Source: Acidisoma sp. PAMC 29798
Lineage (GTDB): Bacteria; Pseudomonadota; Alphaproteobacteria; Acetobacterales; Acetobacteraceae
Length of the DNA stretch: 64,000 nt
Assembly (NCBI RefSeq): GCF_030252425.1
Contig: NZ_CP126994.1
Span: 2,723,001 to 2,787,000, forward strand
Direction of reading: 5' to 3'
Shown: positions 33,668-47,059 of the stretch, piece by piece
How the letters are laid out: each line of letters opens with the position of its first letter
Position numbering within the stretch: the stretch's first letter is position 1
The notes under the pieces: model-generated
The model's database searches: none
Seen by the model: only the letters and a program-made list of their open reading frames with translations
What the model was told of the DNA's origin: nothing
Translations under genes and position numbers: made by a program

Positions 33668-35976
33668 CAGCCCTTGGCCCGCTCCACCTGCGTGATGCCG
33701 CCCGTCGCCCGCAGACCGGCGATGACGGTGGAGAGGTGGCGCAGGTCGCGCACCTCCACATCCAGCAGGATTTCACAGAAATCCTGCTGCCTGCTGACCA
33801 CGCGCAGGTTCAGCACCGAGCCGTCATGCTTGGTCACGGCATTGGAGATATTGGGCAGCAAGTCCCGTTCATTGGACGCGATCAGGCTGACGCGCCCGGC
33901 ATAAGCCTGGCCGCCGCGCGCCTGTGGCGACAGCGTCTCATCCCACTCGACATCGAGGAACCGCTCGGGCGTCGCCGCAAAGCTCTGCAACTGCGCGCAG
34001 TCCCGCGTGTGGATGGTGACGCCACGACCGGTCGCGACGATGCCGACGATGGGGTCGCCCGGCAGCGGATGGCAGCAGCCGGCATAGCTCACCACCATGC
34101 CCGAGATGATGCCACGAATGGGTGCGCCGGTCGGCCCGCCGTCGAATTTGGTGCTGACCCTGCCGCCTGCCGGGCGTGCGGGCAGGCCCATGCCGGGCAG
34201 CATGCGCGGGGCACGCGCCGTCTCCCGCATTTCGGGATAGGCCGCATGCACCACATCCTTGGGGCCGATATGGCCGCTCGCGACCGCGACATAAAGGTCA
34301 TCGATGGTAAGACATTTCAGCGTCTTGAGGGCGGGGTCCAGCGCCCGCTCGGACCCATCCAGCCCTTCCTGGCGGAAGGCCTTCGCCAGCACCGCCCTGC
34401 CCTGCTCGCGGTTGATGGTGCGCTGCTGCTGCGCCACGAAGCGGCGAATGCGCGCCCGCGCCTTGCCGGTGACGACGAACCGCTCCCATTGCGGGGACGG
34501 CGTGCCGCCCCGCGCCGTCATGATCTCGACCTGATCGCCGTTTTGCAATTCGTAGCGCAGCGGCATCAGCCGGCCGTTGATCTTGGCACCGACACAGGTG
34601 TCACCGACCTGGCTATGCACGGCATAGGCGAAATCGACCGAGGTGGCGCCGCGCGGAAGCTGGATCAGCTCGCCCTTCGGCGTGAAGCAGAAGACCTGGT
34701 CATGATAAAGTTCGAGCTTGGTGTTTTCTAGGAACTCATCCGCCGCTTGGCTGTTCTCAAGAATTTCGAGAAGATCCTGCACCCAGCGGAAGCGTTGCAG
34801 ATCGGCCGCGACCGTCGCGTCGTGATCCTTATACAGCCAATGCGCAGCGACACCGTTCTCAGCCACGTCATGCATGGCAAAGGTGCGGATCTGGACTTCG
34901 ATCTTCTGGTTGCGCGGCTCGCGCAAGGTGACGCCGGTATGGATGCTTTGATAGCCGTTGGCTTTCGGCGTCGAGATATAGTCCTTGAAGCGCCCGGCAA
35001 TGACGGGAAAGGACGAATGCACCGCGCCGAGGGCCATGTAGCAATCGTCGCGCGTGGGCACGAGGACCCGGAAGGCCATGATGTCCGAGAGTTGTTCATA
35101 GGCCACGTTGCGATGCTGCATCTTCTCCCAGATGGAATAGGGAGATTTCTCGCGGCCCAGCACTTCAATCTCGCTCACGCCGGCGGCGCGGCAGACGCGC
35201 ATCAGCTCCTGCCGGACTTCCTCGATAATATCCGCGCCCTGGCCACGGAGAAAGTTCAACCGCGCCTGGATGGTGTCGAAGGCTTCGGGTTCGAGCTGCG
35301 CGAAAGATAGGCTTTGCAGCTCGCCCTTGATCGCATCCATGCCGATGCGTCCCGCAAGCGGCGCGTAGATCTCCATGGTCTCACGTGCGATGCGCTGGCG
35401 CCGGCCCTGGTCGGTCACGAAATGCAGCGTCCGCATGTTATGCAAACGGTCCGCGAGCTTCACCAGCAAGACCCGAATGTCCTTGCTCAGCGCCAGCACC
35501 AGCTTGCGGAAGTTCTCCGCCTGCTTGGTGCGATCTGACTGCAATTCCAGCCGGGTCAGCTTCGTCACGCCATCGACGAGGCCGGCGACATCCGGGCCGA
35601 AGCGCTGCTCGATCTGCGCCAGGGTGACCGGCGTATCCTCGATCACGTCATGCAGAAGGCCGGTGATGATGCTACCGGTATCGAGCCGATAGCCAGCCAG
35701 GATATCGGCCACGGCGATGGGATGGGTGATATAGGGGTCGCCATTATCCCGCCGCTGCGCCCCATGGGCCTGCATGGCGAGGGCATAGGCGTCATCCAGC
35801 AACGCCCTGTCGGCGCGCGGATCATAGGCGAGAACCTTTTCCGTCAGTTCACACGGGCGGATGGTCTCGGGCGTAGGTTCGGCGAGGGTTACGGCCGTCG
35901 CCGGTCCGTCAGGCGCGCGAACAAGATCAGGCAGGCGGAGGACGGCGTGTGCGGTGACGCGTCGTCCTGCCCCCAT
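33667..35976 (-). CDS. rel/spoT: Bifunctional (p)ppGpp synthetase/hydrolase
   Basis: 769 residues. HD hydrolase domain near residues 70-220 with HDVIEDTP, synthetase domain near 280-400 ([20 protein letters not shown]), TGS domain ([26 protein letters not shown]) and a C-terminal ACT domain. Both catalytic centres look intact, so it should make and degrade the stringent-response alarmone. Six bases after rpoZ. Confidence 0.96.
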   Translation of the reverse strand: MGAGRRVTAHAVLRLPDLVRAPDGPATAVTLAEPTPETIRPCELTEKVLAYDPRADRALLDDAYALAMQAHGAQRRDNGDPYITHPIAVADILAGYRLDTGSIITGLLHDVIEDTPVTLAQIEQRFGPDVAGLVDGVTKLTRLELQSDRTKQAENFRKLVLALSKDIRVLLVKLADRLHNMRTLHFVTDQGRRQRIARETMEIYAPLAGRIGMDAIKGELQSLSFAQLEPEAFDTIQARLNFLRGQGADIIEEVRQELMRVCRAAGVSEIEVLGREKSPYSIWEKMQHRNVAYEQLSDIMAFRVLVPTRDDCYMALGAVHSSFPVIAGRFKDYISTPKANGYQSIHTGVTLREPRNQKIEVQIRTFAMHDVAENGVAAHWLYKDHDATVAADLQRFRWVQDLLEILENSQAADEFLENTKLELYHDQVFCFTPKGELIQLPRGATSVDFAYAVHSQVGDTCVGAKINGRLMPLRYELQNGDQVEIMTARGGTPSPQWERFVVTGKARARIRRFVAQQQRTINREQGRAVLAKAFRQEGLDGSERALDPALKTLKCLTIDDLYVAVASGHIGPKDVVHAAYPEMRETARAPRMLPGMGLPARPAGGRVSTKFDGGPTGAPIRGIISGMVVSYAGCCHPLPGDPIVGIVATGRGVTIHTRDCAQLQSFAATPERFLDVEWDETLSPQARGGQAYAGRVSLIASNERDLLPNISNAVTKHDGSVLNLRVVSRQQDFCEILLDVEVRDLRHLSTVIAGLRATGGITQVERAKG

Positions 35977-35982
35977 GCGCGT

Positions 35983-36384
35983 CTATCGCCGGCCGCGACC
36001 GCCGAGCTCGGCCTCGATGGCGGCTTCGATATCATTGCCGGGATCATCGCGACCCGCCATGGCGGCGGTTTCCTCATCGGCCGAGACATCCTGAAGACCG
36101 AAGATGTTCTGGTCGGTCGGGATCAGGTCCATGACTTCCTCATCGGCGGGCTCCGGTTCCGGGGCACGCGACAGGGAGCGCACGAGATCCGCTTCGAGGC
36201 GGTCGAGATCGACCCGCTCCTCAGCGACTTCGCGCAGCGCGACGACGGGGTTCTTGTCGTTGTCGCGATCAAGGGTCAGTTCTTCGCCGCGGGCGATATT
36301 TCGCGCCCTTTGGGCCGCCAGCAAGACCAATTCGAACCGGTTGGGGACCTGAACGATACAGTCTTCAACGGTGACACGCGCCAT
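35983..36384 (-). CDS. rpoZ: RNA polymerase omega subunit
   Basis: 133 residues, begins [20 protein letters not shown], the standard alphaproteobacterial omega, with an acidic C-terminal tail. It stabilises the beta' subunit and carries a ppGpp site in proteobacteria, fitting its position just before rel. GGAG upstream of the start. Confidence 0.96.
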   Translation of the reverse strand: MARVTVEDCIVQVPNRFELVLLAAQRARNIARGEELTLDRDNDKNPVVALREVAEERVDLDRLEADLVRSLSRAPEPEPADEEVMDLIPTDQNIFGLQDVSADEETAAMAGRDDPGNDIEAAIEAELGGRGRR

Positions 36385-36480
36385 CCGCTCAATCTCCGCG
36401 TGAAAAGTAGATGAACGGGCTGACTACCCCGTCACGGCGGGGGACGCAAGGATCGAGCGGGACGGCACCCGGCATGGCTG

Positions 36481-36987
36481 TCATCCAGGGTCCGAGTCCG
36501 CATGCAACCCTAAGGCTTGGGGCGGCAGATCGGCAAGAAGTTCCGCAGCCGTCTTGCCCAGAACCGGGTGCCGCCACATTGGCGCGATATCAGCGATAGG
36601 TCGCAGCACGAAGGCCCGGTCCTGCGCCCTGGGATGGGGCAAAATCGGGTCCGGCACCGTCCGGACCAAGCCGCCCATGGCAATGATATCCAGGTCCAGG
36701 CTGCGGGCCGCATTGGCGAGGCTGCGGGCGCGGCCGAAGCGGTGCTCGATCTCCAGAAGCAGGGCGAGCAGCCGTGCCGGATCGATCTCCCCTGACAGGG
36801 CGGCAACACCGTTGATATAGGGTGGCTGGTCCGATACCGGGATCGGCTGCGACTCGTAGAAGGGCGAGACGGCGTCGAGCGTCAGGCCAGGTAATCGGGC
36901 CAATGCCGCCACAGCCCTCCGACAGGTCTCGGCAGGGGCGGATCCGTCAGGCGCGGGCAGATTGGCGCCGAAAGCGATGATGATCAT
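36481..36987 (-). CDS. folK: 2-amino-4-hydroxy-6-hydroxymethyldihydropteridine pyrophosphokinase
   Basis: 168 residues. Folate pathway enzyme with the family patterns FGANL near the start, VSPFYESQPI, INGVAAL and the signature RARSLANAARSLDLDII. The ATG at 36987 (MIIIAFGANL) begins the conserved sequence. About 96 bases lie between it and rpoZ downstream on the same strand. Confidence 0.95.
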   Translation of the reverse strand: MIIIAFGANLPAPDGSAPAETCRRAVAALARLPGLTLDAVSPFYESQPIPVSDQPPYINGVAALSGEIDPARLLALLLEIEHRFGRARSLANAARSLDLDIIAMGGLVRTVPDPILPHPRAQDRAFVLRPIADIAPMWRHPVLGKTAAELLADLPPQALGLHADSDPG

Positions 36988-37128
36988 CCGCGCTCCCTGC
37001 CCCAAGCGCGGGCCGTGATGCAAGACAATGAGAGGTTTCTTAACACGGACCCTGTATGCAGGCACGGACGCTTTGTGGGTCGGCTTGGTGCAAGCCGGCT
37101 AAACGCGCGTGGCTAGGAGATATTAAAA

Positions 37129-37794
37129 ATGGCGACAGAACCCCAGGGTCCGGACCATGATTGCCAGCTCTGTCCCAGGCTGGTCGAGTATCGGACGGCG
37201 AATAGAGCGGCGCATCCAGACTGGTTTAATGGACCGGTGCCGAGCTTCGGACCGATGGACGCCCCGATCGTCATCATCGGCATGGCGCCAGGCGTGAAAG
37301 GCGCCAACCGTACCGGCCGGCCCTTCACCGGCGATCATGCCGGGATCATCCTTTATGAGACATTGATCGCGTATGGGCTGGCGCGCGGCACCTTCGACGC
37401 CCGACCGGATGACGGGCTTGAGCTGGACGGCTGCCGGATCGTGAACGCCGTGCGGTGCGTGCCCCCCGCCAACCTGCCGACGCCCGCCGAGACCGCCATT
37501 TGCAATCGCTTCCTGACGCAGGAATTGCAGCAGATGCCCAACCTGCGGGTCGCCCTGGCGCTCGGCGTCCTCGCTCATGCTGCCGTGCTGCGGGCCTGCG
37601 GCATTCCGCAGAGCCATGTGCGGTTCCGCCATGGCGCTGTCCATGCCCTGCCGGACGGGCTGATCCTGTGCGACAGCTATCATGTGTCCCGATACAATAC
37701 GAACACGGGGCGATTGACCGTGCCGATGTTCCAGGAGGTGGTTCGCCAGCTGATCGAGGCGGCGCATCCAACGTCCGAATCCGTCTGCGCTTAG
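37129..37794 (+). CDS. Uracil-DNA glycosylase, family 5 (UDGb-type)
   Basis: 221 residues. Motif 1 is GMAPGVKGANRTGRPFTGD and motif 2 is HVSRYNTNTGRLT, both characteristic of family 5 enzymes, which lack the catalytic polar residue of family 4. Four cysteines (12, 15, 110, 125) are placed to bind a 4Fe-4S cluster. Removes uracil and other deaminated bases from DNA. Strong ribosome-binding site AGGAGAT before ATG. Divergent from folK. Confidence 0.9.
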   Translation: MATEPQGPDHDCQLCPRLVEYRTANRAAHPDWFNGPVPSFGPMDAPIVIIGMAPGVKGANRTGRPFTGDHAGIILYETLIAYGLARGTFDARPDDGLELDGCRIVNAVRCVPPANLPTPAETAICNRFLTQELQQMPNLRVALALGVLAHAAVLRACGIPQSHVRFRHGAVHALPDGLILCDSYHVSRYNTNTGRLTVPMFQEVVRQLIEAAHPTSESVCA

Positions 37795-37812
37795 ACGTCA
37801 CGCTGGCTCATG

Positions 37813-37880
37813 GCGGAATGCGCTGCGCTTTTCCGCCCTACGATGCGTGGTGTAGGGCGGAAAGCGGAGCGTCTTCCGCC
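37813..37880. repeat. Palindromic repeat GCGGAA/TAGGGCGGAA, full copy 3
   Basis: Arms GCGGAATGCGCTGCGC...TTCCGCCCTACG and GTAGGGCGGAAAGCGGAGCG...TTCCGCC. A variant of the GCGGAT family with compensating changes in both arms. Between the convergent glycosylase and LpxR-like genes. Confidence 0.8.
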
Positions 37881-37882
37881 GT

Positions 37883-38959
37883 CTAGAACCGCGCCGACAC
37901 GGCCAAAGACCCGAACTCGAACAAGCCGCCTTGCTGACCGTCGAACTCATGGGTCTGCCAGACCTGCGTGTAGCTGATCTTCACGCCGTGATAGATGGCG
38001 GCAAGGCCAACGTCGAACTCGGCGACCACAGGCTTCTCGGTCACGCTCGGGCCTGTGTTGGAGAAGGAATTGCCCTCCAACAACGTGTTATAGGCAACCA
38101 CCTTTCCGTCCGCGCCGCCGAAAGCATACCAGGTCAGGCCCGGCGACTGATCATAGGCATCGCCGCCACTGGTTCCGGGCATAATGCGCGCCACGCCAAA
38201 ATCATTGTCGAGCCCTTGCCCGATTCGCAGCGTCGCGCCGGCCTGGGCGTAAATCATCTCCGTGCCCACGAAGGCTGTCGCGTCAGGCAGGATGTCGATC
38301 CCGACCGGTGACGGCGCGATGAAGGGCAGGCTGACGAGGTTCACCACCGGAATCCGCCACGTCCGGTCCGCGAAAAAGTTTACGATCGGCCGGTTGTCGA
38401 GCTGATAGCCCCAGCCCTTGTTCTCCGTATCACCGATGATCGTGTGGAAACTATTCTGCACCAATTCGCCACCCGCATCCGGCCCGAGCACGCCGAGCTG
38501 AGCGCCAATCCGCGTTCGCGTGAGATCGGTGTCCTGGATCAACTGACCGGTAACGACGAGGACCGCAGCGTAAGGCCGATCGTGAGGATCCGGCGGCCTG
38601 ATTTGCGTGTCGGACGGGGTGTAGAGCGACTGGCTAATATCGATGCTGACGCGCTGGTCGCCGACGCCCAGAACGGCATGGCCGGCATTGGCGAGGAAAG
38701 TTGGAACTAAACCGGTGGGGCCGGTCCAACCGGCCTGAATGCCGCTGGTGTAGTAACGGTCGGTATTGGCCACGGTGTCGTTTTCAACGCGAACGGTATA
38801 GATGCTGCCATCATCCGGTGCCGGCAGGCCCGGCAAGACGGGGCCGATTGCCTGGGCGCTTGCGCCCGTTGGCAGAAGCCCGACGATGACGGCAAAAGCG
38901 GCGGCGCCGATCGCCAAATTCCAGGCTAATAGAGGTGCAACAAACGGACGTCCCGTCAT
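37883..38959 (-). CDS. LpxR-like lipid A 3'-O-deacylase (DUF2219) outer membrane protein
   Basis: 358 residues. Signal peptide with hydrophobic core IGAAAFAVIVGLL and cleavage near ASAQA, then an outer membrane beta-barrel pattern ending in aromatic F. Family landmarks: VENDTVANTDRYYTSGIQ near the mature N-terminus and DPHDRPYAA. LpxR removes the 3'-acyloxyacyl group of lipid A at the cell surface. The ATG at 38959 has AAAGG upstream. It lies downstream of the glgX-malQ gene on the same strand with 86 bases between. Confidence 0.82.
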   Translation of the reverse strand: MTGRPFVAPLLAWNLAIGAAAFAVIVGLLPTGASAQAIGPVLPGLPAPDDGSIYTVRVENDTVANTDRYYTSGIQAGWTGPTGLVPTFLANAGHAVLGVGDQRVSIDISQSLYTPSDTQIRPPDPHDRPYAAVLVVTGQLIQDTDLTRTRIGAQLGVLGPDAGGELVQNSFHTIIGDTENKGWGYQLDNRPIVNFFADRTWRIPVVNLVSLPFIAPSPVGIDILPDATAFVGTEMIYAQAGATLRIGQGLDNDFGVARIMPGTSGGDAYDQSPGLTWYAFGGADGKVVAYNTLLEGNSFSNTGPSVTEKPVVAEFDVGLAAIYHGVKISYTQVWQTHEFDGQQGGLFEFGSLAVSARF

Positions 38960-39045
38960 CTTGAGCCTTTCAGTCGAAGCGGTTCTCGAGGCGGTCTGCG
39001 TCAAGATCCACACAGAAAACCTGATGCTGATACTTTCACCGATCT

Positions 39046-42000
39046 TCAACCCGTTGCAATAGCTGTGTCCTGCGCTCTGTTCTGAACGGCGCGCAGGATG
39101 GCAACCCCCGCATCAGTGGCCCACAGACCCTCAGCCTCGATCGCGATCTTGCGGCGCCAGTTCGGCCTTTCCTTGTCCGTTCCGGGCAGGTTGACCGCAG
39201 CCGTTTCCCCCGCCAGATCGTCCGCCTGCACAAGGTCGAGCATGCAAGGCGTGGCCGCGACATAGGCATGGACCGCCGCCACCAACGCCGCGTCCAGCGG
39301 CGCGTCGACGTCATGGCCCGTCGCGAATCCGCCTTCCGCCAGCGCCGCCAGCAAATGGCCCTTTTCCATGCGCCGCTCCATCCGTGCCGCGACGGCGCCC
39401 GCTTCCGTGGACAGCCCAAGCGTGACCCGCTCGGCGATATCCGCGCCGAGCCACCAGCCCGCGAGCGTCGGCAAATCGTGGGTGGAAACACAGGCAGCGG
39501 CGAGGTTTGGATAGGCCGAGGGCGGCAAAAAGCGGTCGCCCCGCCGCTCGAACCAGAGCACGCGGTAGGAGAGCAACGCCCGCGCGGCCAAGGCTTCGCG
39601 GACACCATCCGGCACCGTGCCGAGATCCTCACCGACCACGATGCATTGGGCGGCCCGGCTTTCAAGCGTCGTGATGCCCAGCATGTCTTGCAACGGATAG
39701 GCGAGATAGGCGCCGTCCGTCGCGCGACCACCTTCGGGGATCAGGAACAGGCGATTGAGGGCCAGAACATGGTCGATCCGCAAGGCGCCCGCGTGACGCA
39801 TATTGGCGCGCAAAAGCCCCGCGAAGCCGGCAAAACCCTCGGCCGCCATCGCCAAGGGATTGGGCGGCGGCAAGGACCAGTTCTGGCCCTCCATCGAAAA
39901 GGGATCGGGCGGCGCGCCGACCGAAACGCCGGTCATGAGCAGATCCTGCTCGGCCCAGGCCTCGGCACCATGAGGGGCCGTGCCGACCGCCAGATCCCGG
40001 TAGAAGCCGAGGCCGAGACCTGCTCGCCGGGTGCTGCCCGCCGCCGCCGCGAGTTGCTGATCGGCCACCCATTGCATGAAGCTGGAGAGGTGAACGGCAC
40101 GCGATTCACGGGCGGCGAAGCCCGCCACCGCCGCGCCATCGGGCTTGCGCAGATCCTCCGGGAAGTCGCGCCAGGAGCCGTGCGGATAGGCGGCGCTGAT
40201 CGCCTCGAAATTGGCGAAACTCGCCAGGGCCTCGCCCTTGTCCAGTTCGAAGGCCGCGAGTGCCAACCGCGCCGGATGATGCGGCGGCAGCGCGGTCATG
40301 GCCTGCGCGGCGGCACTCAGCACGCGACGTTTCGCCGCCCAGACAGCCGGGTAATCGACTGCGGCGGTCGCCCGGGCCGCCGTGAAGGCGGCCTCCTCGG
40401 TCGCGAGCGCGGCCCGCACCTGCGGCAGATCGCCGAGGTACGGCAGCGCCGTGACGTCCACGTAGATCGGATCAAGGAAGCGGCGGTCTGACGGCGAATA
40501 GGGGCTGGTGTATTTGCGGTCTTCCGGGAAAAGCGCGTGCAGCGGATTGAGGCCAATGATCGCGCCGCCCTTGGCGGCTGTCGCCGCACCGACCTGGGCG
40601 AGCGTCGTAAAGTCCCCAATGCCCTGATCGCCGGCCCGCCGCAGAGTATAGAGATGGGCGGCGAGGCCGAAGCGACGGTCACCAGCCATCAGTTCCGGCG
40701 GCAGGTAGCACCGGGCTGGCGCGATGATGAGTTGGCAGCGATAGACCGCGCCGCGATCCTCGCAGGTGATCAGGTGTCGGCCGCGTGGCTGCGGCGGCAG
40801 CACCACGCGGCGCACCGTCGCGGTGCGACCATCTGGCGCTGTGACGACGGCGAAGTCGCCGGTTTCGGGCGTCACCACCAAACGGTCCCGGCTGCCATCC
40901 TCGCGCAGGATCGACAGCACAATCGGCCGCGTCATCCGCCCCAGCGCAGGCCCAAGCGGAAGGCTGATCGGCTGCGCCTCCACCACCACAAGGCTGGGTG
41001 GCAGCGGTGCCAGCACCGTCTGCACGGATAGCTTGTGCAGACTCTCCTCGATATCGCCGGCGGTGCCGGCGGGCAGCTGCATCGCCGCCAGCAGCGCGCG
41101 CTTGCTATCGTCACTGACGAGGTGATTGGTGCCGGTAATGTCCCACCAGTCATGGGTGAGGCCGGCAGCCTCCGCCAAGCGCGCGAGCTTGGCCGAGGTA
41201 TTGGTCGGCGGAGCCGATGTCCGCGCTTTGGCGATGGGCGCCGCCTCTTCGATGAACAGCAGCGCCGCTCGTGCCTGCACATCAATGGTGTCGTCGACGG
41301 CGGCGGTATCGCCGGTCGGATTCGCGCTATCGATGACACGACGCCAGTGGCGACCCACCCGCACCTCGGGCAGCGTCAGGGTAAAGCGCGCCCAGCCGGC
41401 ATGCAGAACGACGAGGGCTCGGCTTTCGGGGGAAAGGCCGTCCGCCGGCCGATACAGATCGGCGATCAGGGTGCGGTTCTCGGGATTGGTCCAGTCGGAG
41501 ACGGCCATCACCGCCGCATCGGGCCGACGCCAGGTCACGTCCGGGCGCAGGGTGCCATCAACGGCAGCGCCAGTCAGATGGAACAGGTCGGTCAGCACCG
41601 GGCAGGCCCGCCGCGCGGCGATCAGCCGGGTGGTGAAGGCCTCCAGGCCGGTGTCGCGCGCCGACCAATCGAGCCAGGAGACGGGCGTGTCCTGCGCATA
41701 GGCGTTGTTGTTGCCGCCCTGGCTGCGGCCAAGTTCATCCCCCGCCGCGAGCATGGGCGTGCCGCGCGACAGCAGCAGCGTCGTGAGCAGGGCACGGACA
41801 TCGCCCTGCCGGCCGGCGAGCACGCCGGGCGCGTGGCTCGGCCCCTCGACGCCATGGTTCCAGGAATAATTGTCTTCGCTGCCGTCCCGGCCGTGCTCGC
41901 CATTCCCTTCATTATGCTTGGAGGCATAAGAGACGAGGTCCGCCAGGGGAAAGCCGTCATGGGCGGTGACGAAGTTGATGCTGCGGGAGGGTTGATGCGC

Positions 42001-43308
42001 CCCGGTGCCGAAAATGTCGGAGGAGCCGGCGAAGCGGGTCGCCACCTCCCCGATCAGGCCGGCATCGCCCCGCCAGAAGCGCCGCATGGTGTCGCGAAAC
42101 CGGTCGTTCCACTCGCCCCAAGGCGGCGGGAAATGGCCAAGCTGATAGCCGCCGGGACCGATGTCCCAGGGCTCGGCGATCATGGTGAGATCGCGCAGCG
42201 TCGGATCCTGGGAAATGGCCTGAAGGAAGGGCGCGGCAGGCACGAACCCATTCGGCAGGCGCGCGACCGCCGCCGCCAGGTCGAACCGGAAGCCGGAAAA
42301 GCCGCCGCGCAAGGCCCAAAGACGCAGCGAATCCATGATCAGCCGCAAGACGATCGGGCGCTCAGCGGCCAGCGTATTGCCGCAGCCGGTGTCATTGACC
42401 ATCACGGCGGGATTGCGGGGGTCGTGGCGATAATAGGTCGCGTGGTCGAGGCCGCGCAGCGACACGGTGGGACCCATGATGTCCCCCTCGCCGGTGTGAT
42501 TATAGACGACGTCCAGCACCGCCGCGATGCCGGTGGCGCGCCAGGCATCGGTCGTGGCCCGGATCTCGGCGAAGCCACCCGGCGCGAGGCGCGGATCGGG
42601 CGCGCAATAGGCGACCGGATTATAGCCCCAGTAATTGGTCAGGCCGAGCGGCGGCAGGTGCCGCTCATCCAGCCAGGCCGCCGCTGGCATCACCTCCACC
42701 GTGCCGACACCCAGGTCGCGCACATAGGTCAGCAGCGCCGGCTCGGCGAGCGCCGCGAAGGTGCCCCGCTTGGCCTCCGGCACCGCGTCGCACAGCTTGG
42801 AGAAGCCGCGCACATGCATCTCGTAGACGACAGCGCCGTCGAGGCCGGCCATCGGCGCCGGCGGTGCGACGATGTAAGGCGGCTCGACGATGCCCTTGGG
42901 CATATGCGGTGCGCTGTCGGTCTGGTTGGGTGGCGCATAGGCCGCCGTGCCGGGCGGCCAGTCGAACATCGAAGGATGCAGCGTGAAGGGCCGATCGAGC
43001 AGCGTCGTATAGGGATCGATCAGCAGCTTGCTGTGATTGAAGCGATGTCCTGCCTCCGGCGCCCAGGGGCCGCTGGCGCGCAAGCCGTAGCGGGCACCCG
43101 CCTTCACTCCGGCGACATGACCATGGAAAATGTCATGCGTGCGGCCGGGCAAAAGCACGCGCCCGATCTCGACATCGCCGGTCTCGTCGAACAGGCAAAT
43201 CTCGATGGCTGTGGCATTAGCGGAAAAGACGGCGACATTGATGCCGTCGCCGTCCAACGAGACGCCGAGCGGCTCAGGCCGCCCCGCCGACGCAGGCTCG
43301 TCAGTCAC
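39046..43308 (-). CDS. glgX-malQ: Fused glycogen debranching enzyme GlgX and 4-alpha-glucanotransferase MalQ
   Basis: 1420 residues in one open frame. Residues about 1-690 are GlgX (CBM48 domain, then GH13 barrel with [24 protein letters not shown] and TAHDGF); from about 700 to the end is a GH77 amylomaltase ([34 protein letters not shown]). Both catalytic sets look intact. GlgX hydrolyses short outer branches left by GlgP, and MalQ recycles the released malto-oligosaccharides, so the fusion joins consecutive steps. GTG start overlaps the glgA1 stop (GTGA). Confidence 0.93.
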   Translation of the reverse strand: MTDEPASAGRPEPLGVSLDGDGINVAVFSANATAIEICLFDETGDVEIGRVLLPGRTHDIFHGHVAGVKAGARYGLRASGPWAPEAGHRFNHSKLLIDPYTTLLDRPFTLHPSMFDWPPGTAAYAPPNQTDSAPHMPKGIVEPPYIVAPPAPMAGLDGAVVYEMHVRGFSKLCDAVPEAKRGTFAALAEPALLTYVRDLGVGTVEVMPAAAWLDERHLPPLGLTNYWGYNPVAYCAPDPRLAPGGFAEIRATTDAWRATGIAAVLDVVYNHTGEGDIMGPTVSLRGLDHATYYRHDPRNPAVMVNDTGCGNTLAAERPIVLRLIMDSLRLWALRGGFSGFRFDLAAAVARLPNGFVPAAPFLQAISQDPTLRDLTMIAEPWDIGPGGYQLGHFPPPWGEWNDRFRDTMRRFWRGDAGLIGEVATRFAGSSDIFGTGAHQPSRSINFVTAHDGFPLADLVSYASKHNEGNGEHGRDGSEDNYSWNHGVEGPSHAPGVLAGRQGDVRALLTTLLLSRGTPMLAAGDELGRSQGGNNNAYAQDTPVSWLDWSARDTGLEAFTTRLIAARRACPVLTDLFHLTGAAVDGTLRPDVTWRRPDAAVMAVSDWTNPENRTLIADLYRPADGLSPESRALVVLHAGWARFTLTLPEVRVGRHWRRVIDSANPTGDTAAVDDTIDVQARAALLFIEEAAPIAKARTSAPPTNTSAKLARLAEAAGLTHDWWDITGTNHLVSDDSKRALLAAMQLPAGTAGDIEESLHKLSVQTVLAPLPPSLVVVEAQPISLPLGPALGRMTRPIVLSILREDGSRDRLVVTPETGDFAVVTAPDGRTATVRRVVLPPQPRGRHLITCEDRGAVYRCQLIIAPARCYLPPELMAGDRRFGLAAHLYTLRRAGDQGIGDFTTLAQVGAATAAKGGAIIGLNPLHALFPEDRKYTSPYSPSDRRFLDPIYVDVTALPYLGDLPQVRAALATEEAAFTAARATAAVDYPAVWAAKRRVLSAAAQAMTALPPHHPARLALAAFELDKGEALASFANFEAISAAYPHGSWRDFPEDLRKPDGAAVAGFAARESRAVHLSSFMQWVADQQLAAAAGSTRRAGLGLGFYRDLAVGTAPHGAEAWAEQDLLMTGVSVGAPPDPFSMEGQNWSLPPPNPLAMAAEGFAGFAGLLRANMRHAGALRIDHVLALNRLFLIPEGGRATDGAYLAYPLQDMLGITTLESRAAQCIVVGEDLGTVPDGVREALAARALLSYRVLWFERRGDRFLPPSAYPNLAAACVSTHDLPTLAGWWLGADIAERVTLGLSTEAGAVAARMERRMEKGHLLAALAEGGFATGHDVDAPLDAALVAAVHAYVAATPCMLDLVQADDLAGETAAVNLPGTDKERPNWRRKIAIEAEGLWATDAGVAILRAVQNRAQDTAIATG

Positions 43309-44801
43309 GCGACGCGGCCGGACGACAGGCGAATGGGTTCGGGCATCGTCAACTCGCGATAGAGTTCCGCATAAAGCCGGGCGGATCGCCGCCAGGAGAC
43401 GTCGGTGCGCATGCCGTTGCGCTGGATGCGGCGCCACAAGGCCGGCTTCTTCCACAAGGCAGCCACGCGCAGCACGGTGGATTCCAGCATCTCGACCGAG
43501 GCCGGGGCGAACTGAAAGCCGGTCCCAATGCCTTCGGCCCGCGCCATCTCATTCGCATCGATGACGGTGTCGGACAGGCCGCCGACGCGGGCGACGACGG
43601 GCACGCAGCCGTAGCGCAGGGCATAGAGCTGCGTCAGGCCGCAGGGCTCGAAGCGGGACGGCAGCAGCAGCGCGTCCGCGCCCGCCTGCATCAGATGGCC
43701 GAGTTCCTCGTCATAGCCAATGACGCAGCCGACGCGGCCAGGATAGGCCGCCACGGCATCACGCACGGCGCGTTCCGTGGCGCGGTCGCCTTCTCCGATG
43801 ATCGCGACCTGCGCCCCGGTGCCCAGGATCAGCGGCAGAGACTCGAGCAAGATGTCGATGCCCTTCTGCCAGGTCAGGCGGCTAATCAGGCCGAGCAGCA
43901 GCGTTTCGGTATCCTCGGGCAGACCCACGCGACGTTGCAGGCTGTGCTTGTTCAGGCGACGCGGCTTGATCGACAATCGGTCGAATTTGCCGGGAATGAG
44001 GCTGTCGGCCGAAGGGTCCCAAACGGTTTCATCGATGCCGTTCAAGATGCCCTGGAGATCGCCGATGCGGTCCCGCAGCAGGGCGCCCAGGCCCATGCCG
44101 CCCTCGATGGTGCAGATTTCCTCGGCATATTTGGGGGAGACGGTGGTGATACGGTCGGCAAATCGCAAACCGGCCTTCAGGAATCCGATGCCGCCGTAAT
44201 ACTCGATGCCGTCGATACCCATCGCATGGGGCGGCAGGCCGAGCCGTTCGAGGAATTCCGGCCCGTACTGACCCTGGAAGGCGAGGTTATGGATGGTCAT
44301 GATGGTGGCCGCGCGCGGGCCGCCGTCAGAGCGATAATGCATATAGGCGGGCGTTAGCCCGGCCTGCCAATCATGCGCCTGCACCACGTCCGGCCGATAG
44401 GCTGGAACCTCCCCCAATCCCAAGGCCGCGCCCACCGCGCTGAGGGCGCCGAAGCGGATGGCGTTGTCAGGCCAATTCTCACCGTCCGGCCCGACGTAAG
44501 GGTTGCCGGGACGGTCATACAAATGCGGCGCCTCGATCACCAGCAGGTCGAGCGACCCAGCGGTCGCGCGCAGCAGGCGGGCGGGGCCGCCGAACAGGTC
44601 AGGAAAATGATGGATCGCCACGACGTCCTTGATCTTGGCGAGGACGGCGGGATAGCCCGGCACCAGCGTTGTGATGGCAATGCCCTCGGGCTTTAGGAAT
44701 GCCGGAAGGGACCCGGCCACATCCGCAAGGCCGCCCGTCTTGATGAGGGGAAATATCTCGGAAACGACCGACAGTACCGCGATCGGCGTCACAGGCAGCA
44801 C
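43305..44801 (-). CDS. glgA1: Glycogen synthase, first copy
   Basis: 498 residues, GT5 family. KTGGLADV near the N-terminus binds ADP-glucose; [16 protein letters not shown] is the C-terminal glutamate motif. GTG start without a clear Shine-Dalgarno, 18 bases after glgB. A second glgA (53914-55362) is in the same window and clearly diverged, though both keep all motifs. Confidence 0.96.
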   Translation of the reverse strand: MLPVTPIAVLSVVSEIFPLIKTGGLADVAGSLPAFLKPEGIAITTLVPGYPAVLAKIKDVVAIHHFPDLFGGPARLLRATAGSLDLLVIEAPHLYDRPGNPYVGPDGENWPDNAIRFGALSAVGAALGLGEVPAYRPDVVQAHDWQAGLTPAYMHYRSDGGPRAATIMTIHNLAFQGQYGPEFLERLGLPPHAMGIDGIEYYGGIGFLKAGLRFADRITTVSPKYAEEICTIEGGMGLGALLRDRIGDLQGILNGIDETVWDPSADSLIPGKFDRLSIKPRRLNKHSLQRRVGLPEDTETLLLGLISRLTWQKGIDILLESLPLILGTGAQVAIIGEGDRATERAVRDAVAAYPGRVGCVIGYDEELGHLMQAGADALLLPSRFEPCGLTQLYALRYGCVPVVARVGGLSDTVIDANEMARAEGIGTGFQFAPASVEMLESTVLRVAALWKKPALWRRIQRNGMRTDVSWRRSARLYAELYRELTMPEPIRLSSGRVA

Positions 44802-44819
44802 GTCATCGATAGGGAGATA

Positions 44820-46994
<2,175 letters not shown>

Positions 46995-47059
46995 ATCCGG
47001 CTCCGGCACGCGCCAATCATTGACGCGCCGAAGCCCTCTCTCCCCGGTGTGGCCTCTGC

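Noticed and set aside
41035-43362. Plus-strand frame of about 775 codons opposite glgX-malQ
   Set aside because: Antisense shadow caused by third-position GC bias; composition is unlike a real protein and the minus-strand catalytic motifs are complete.
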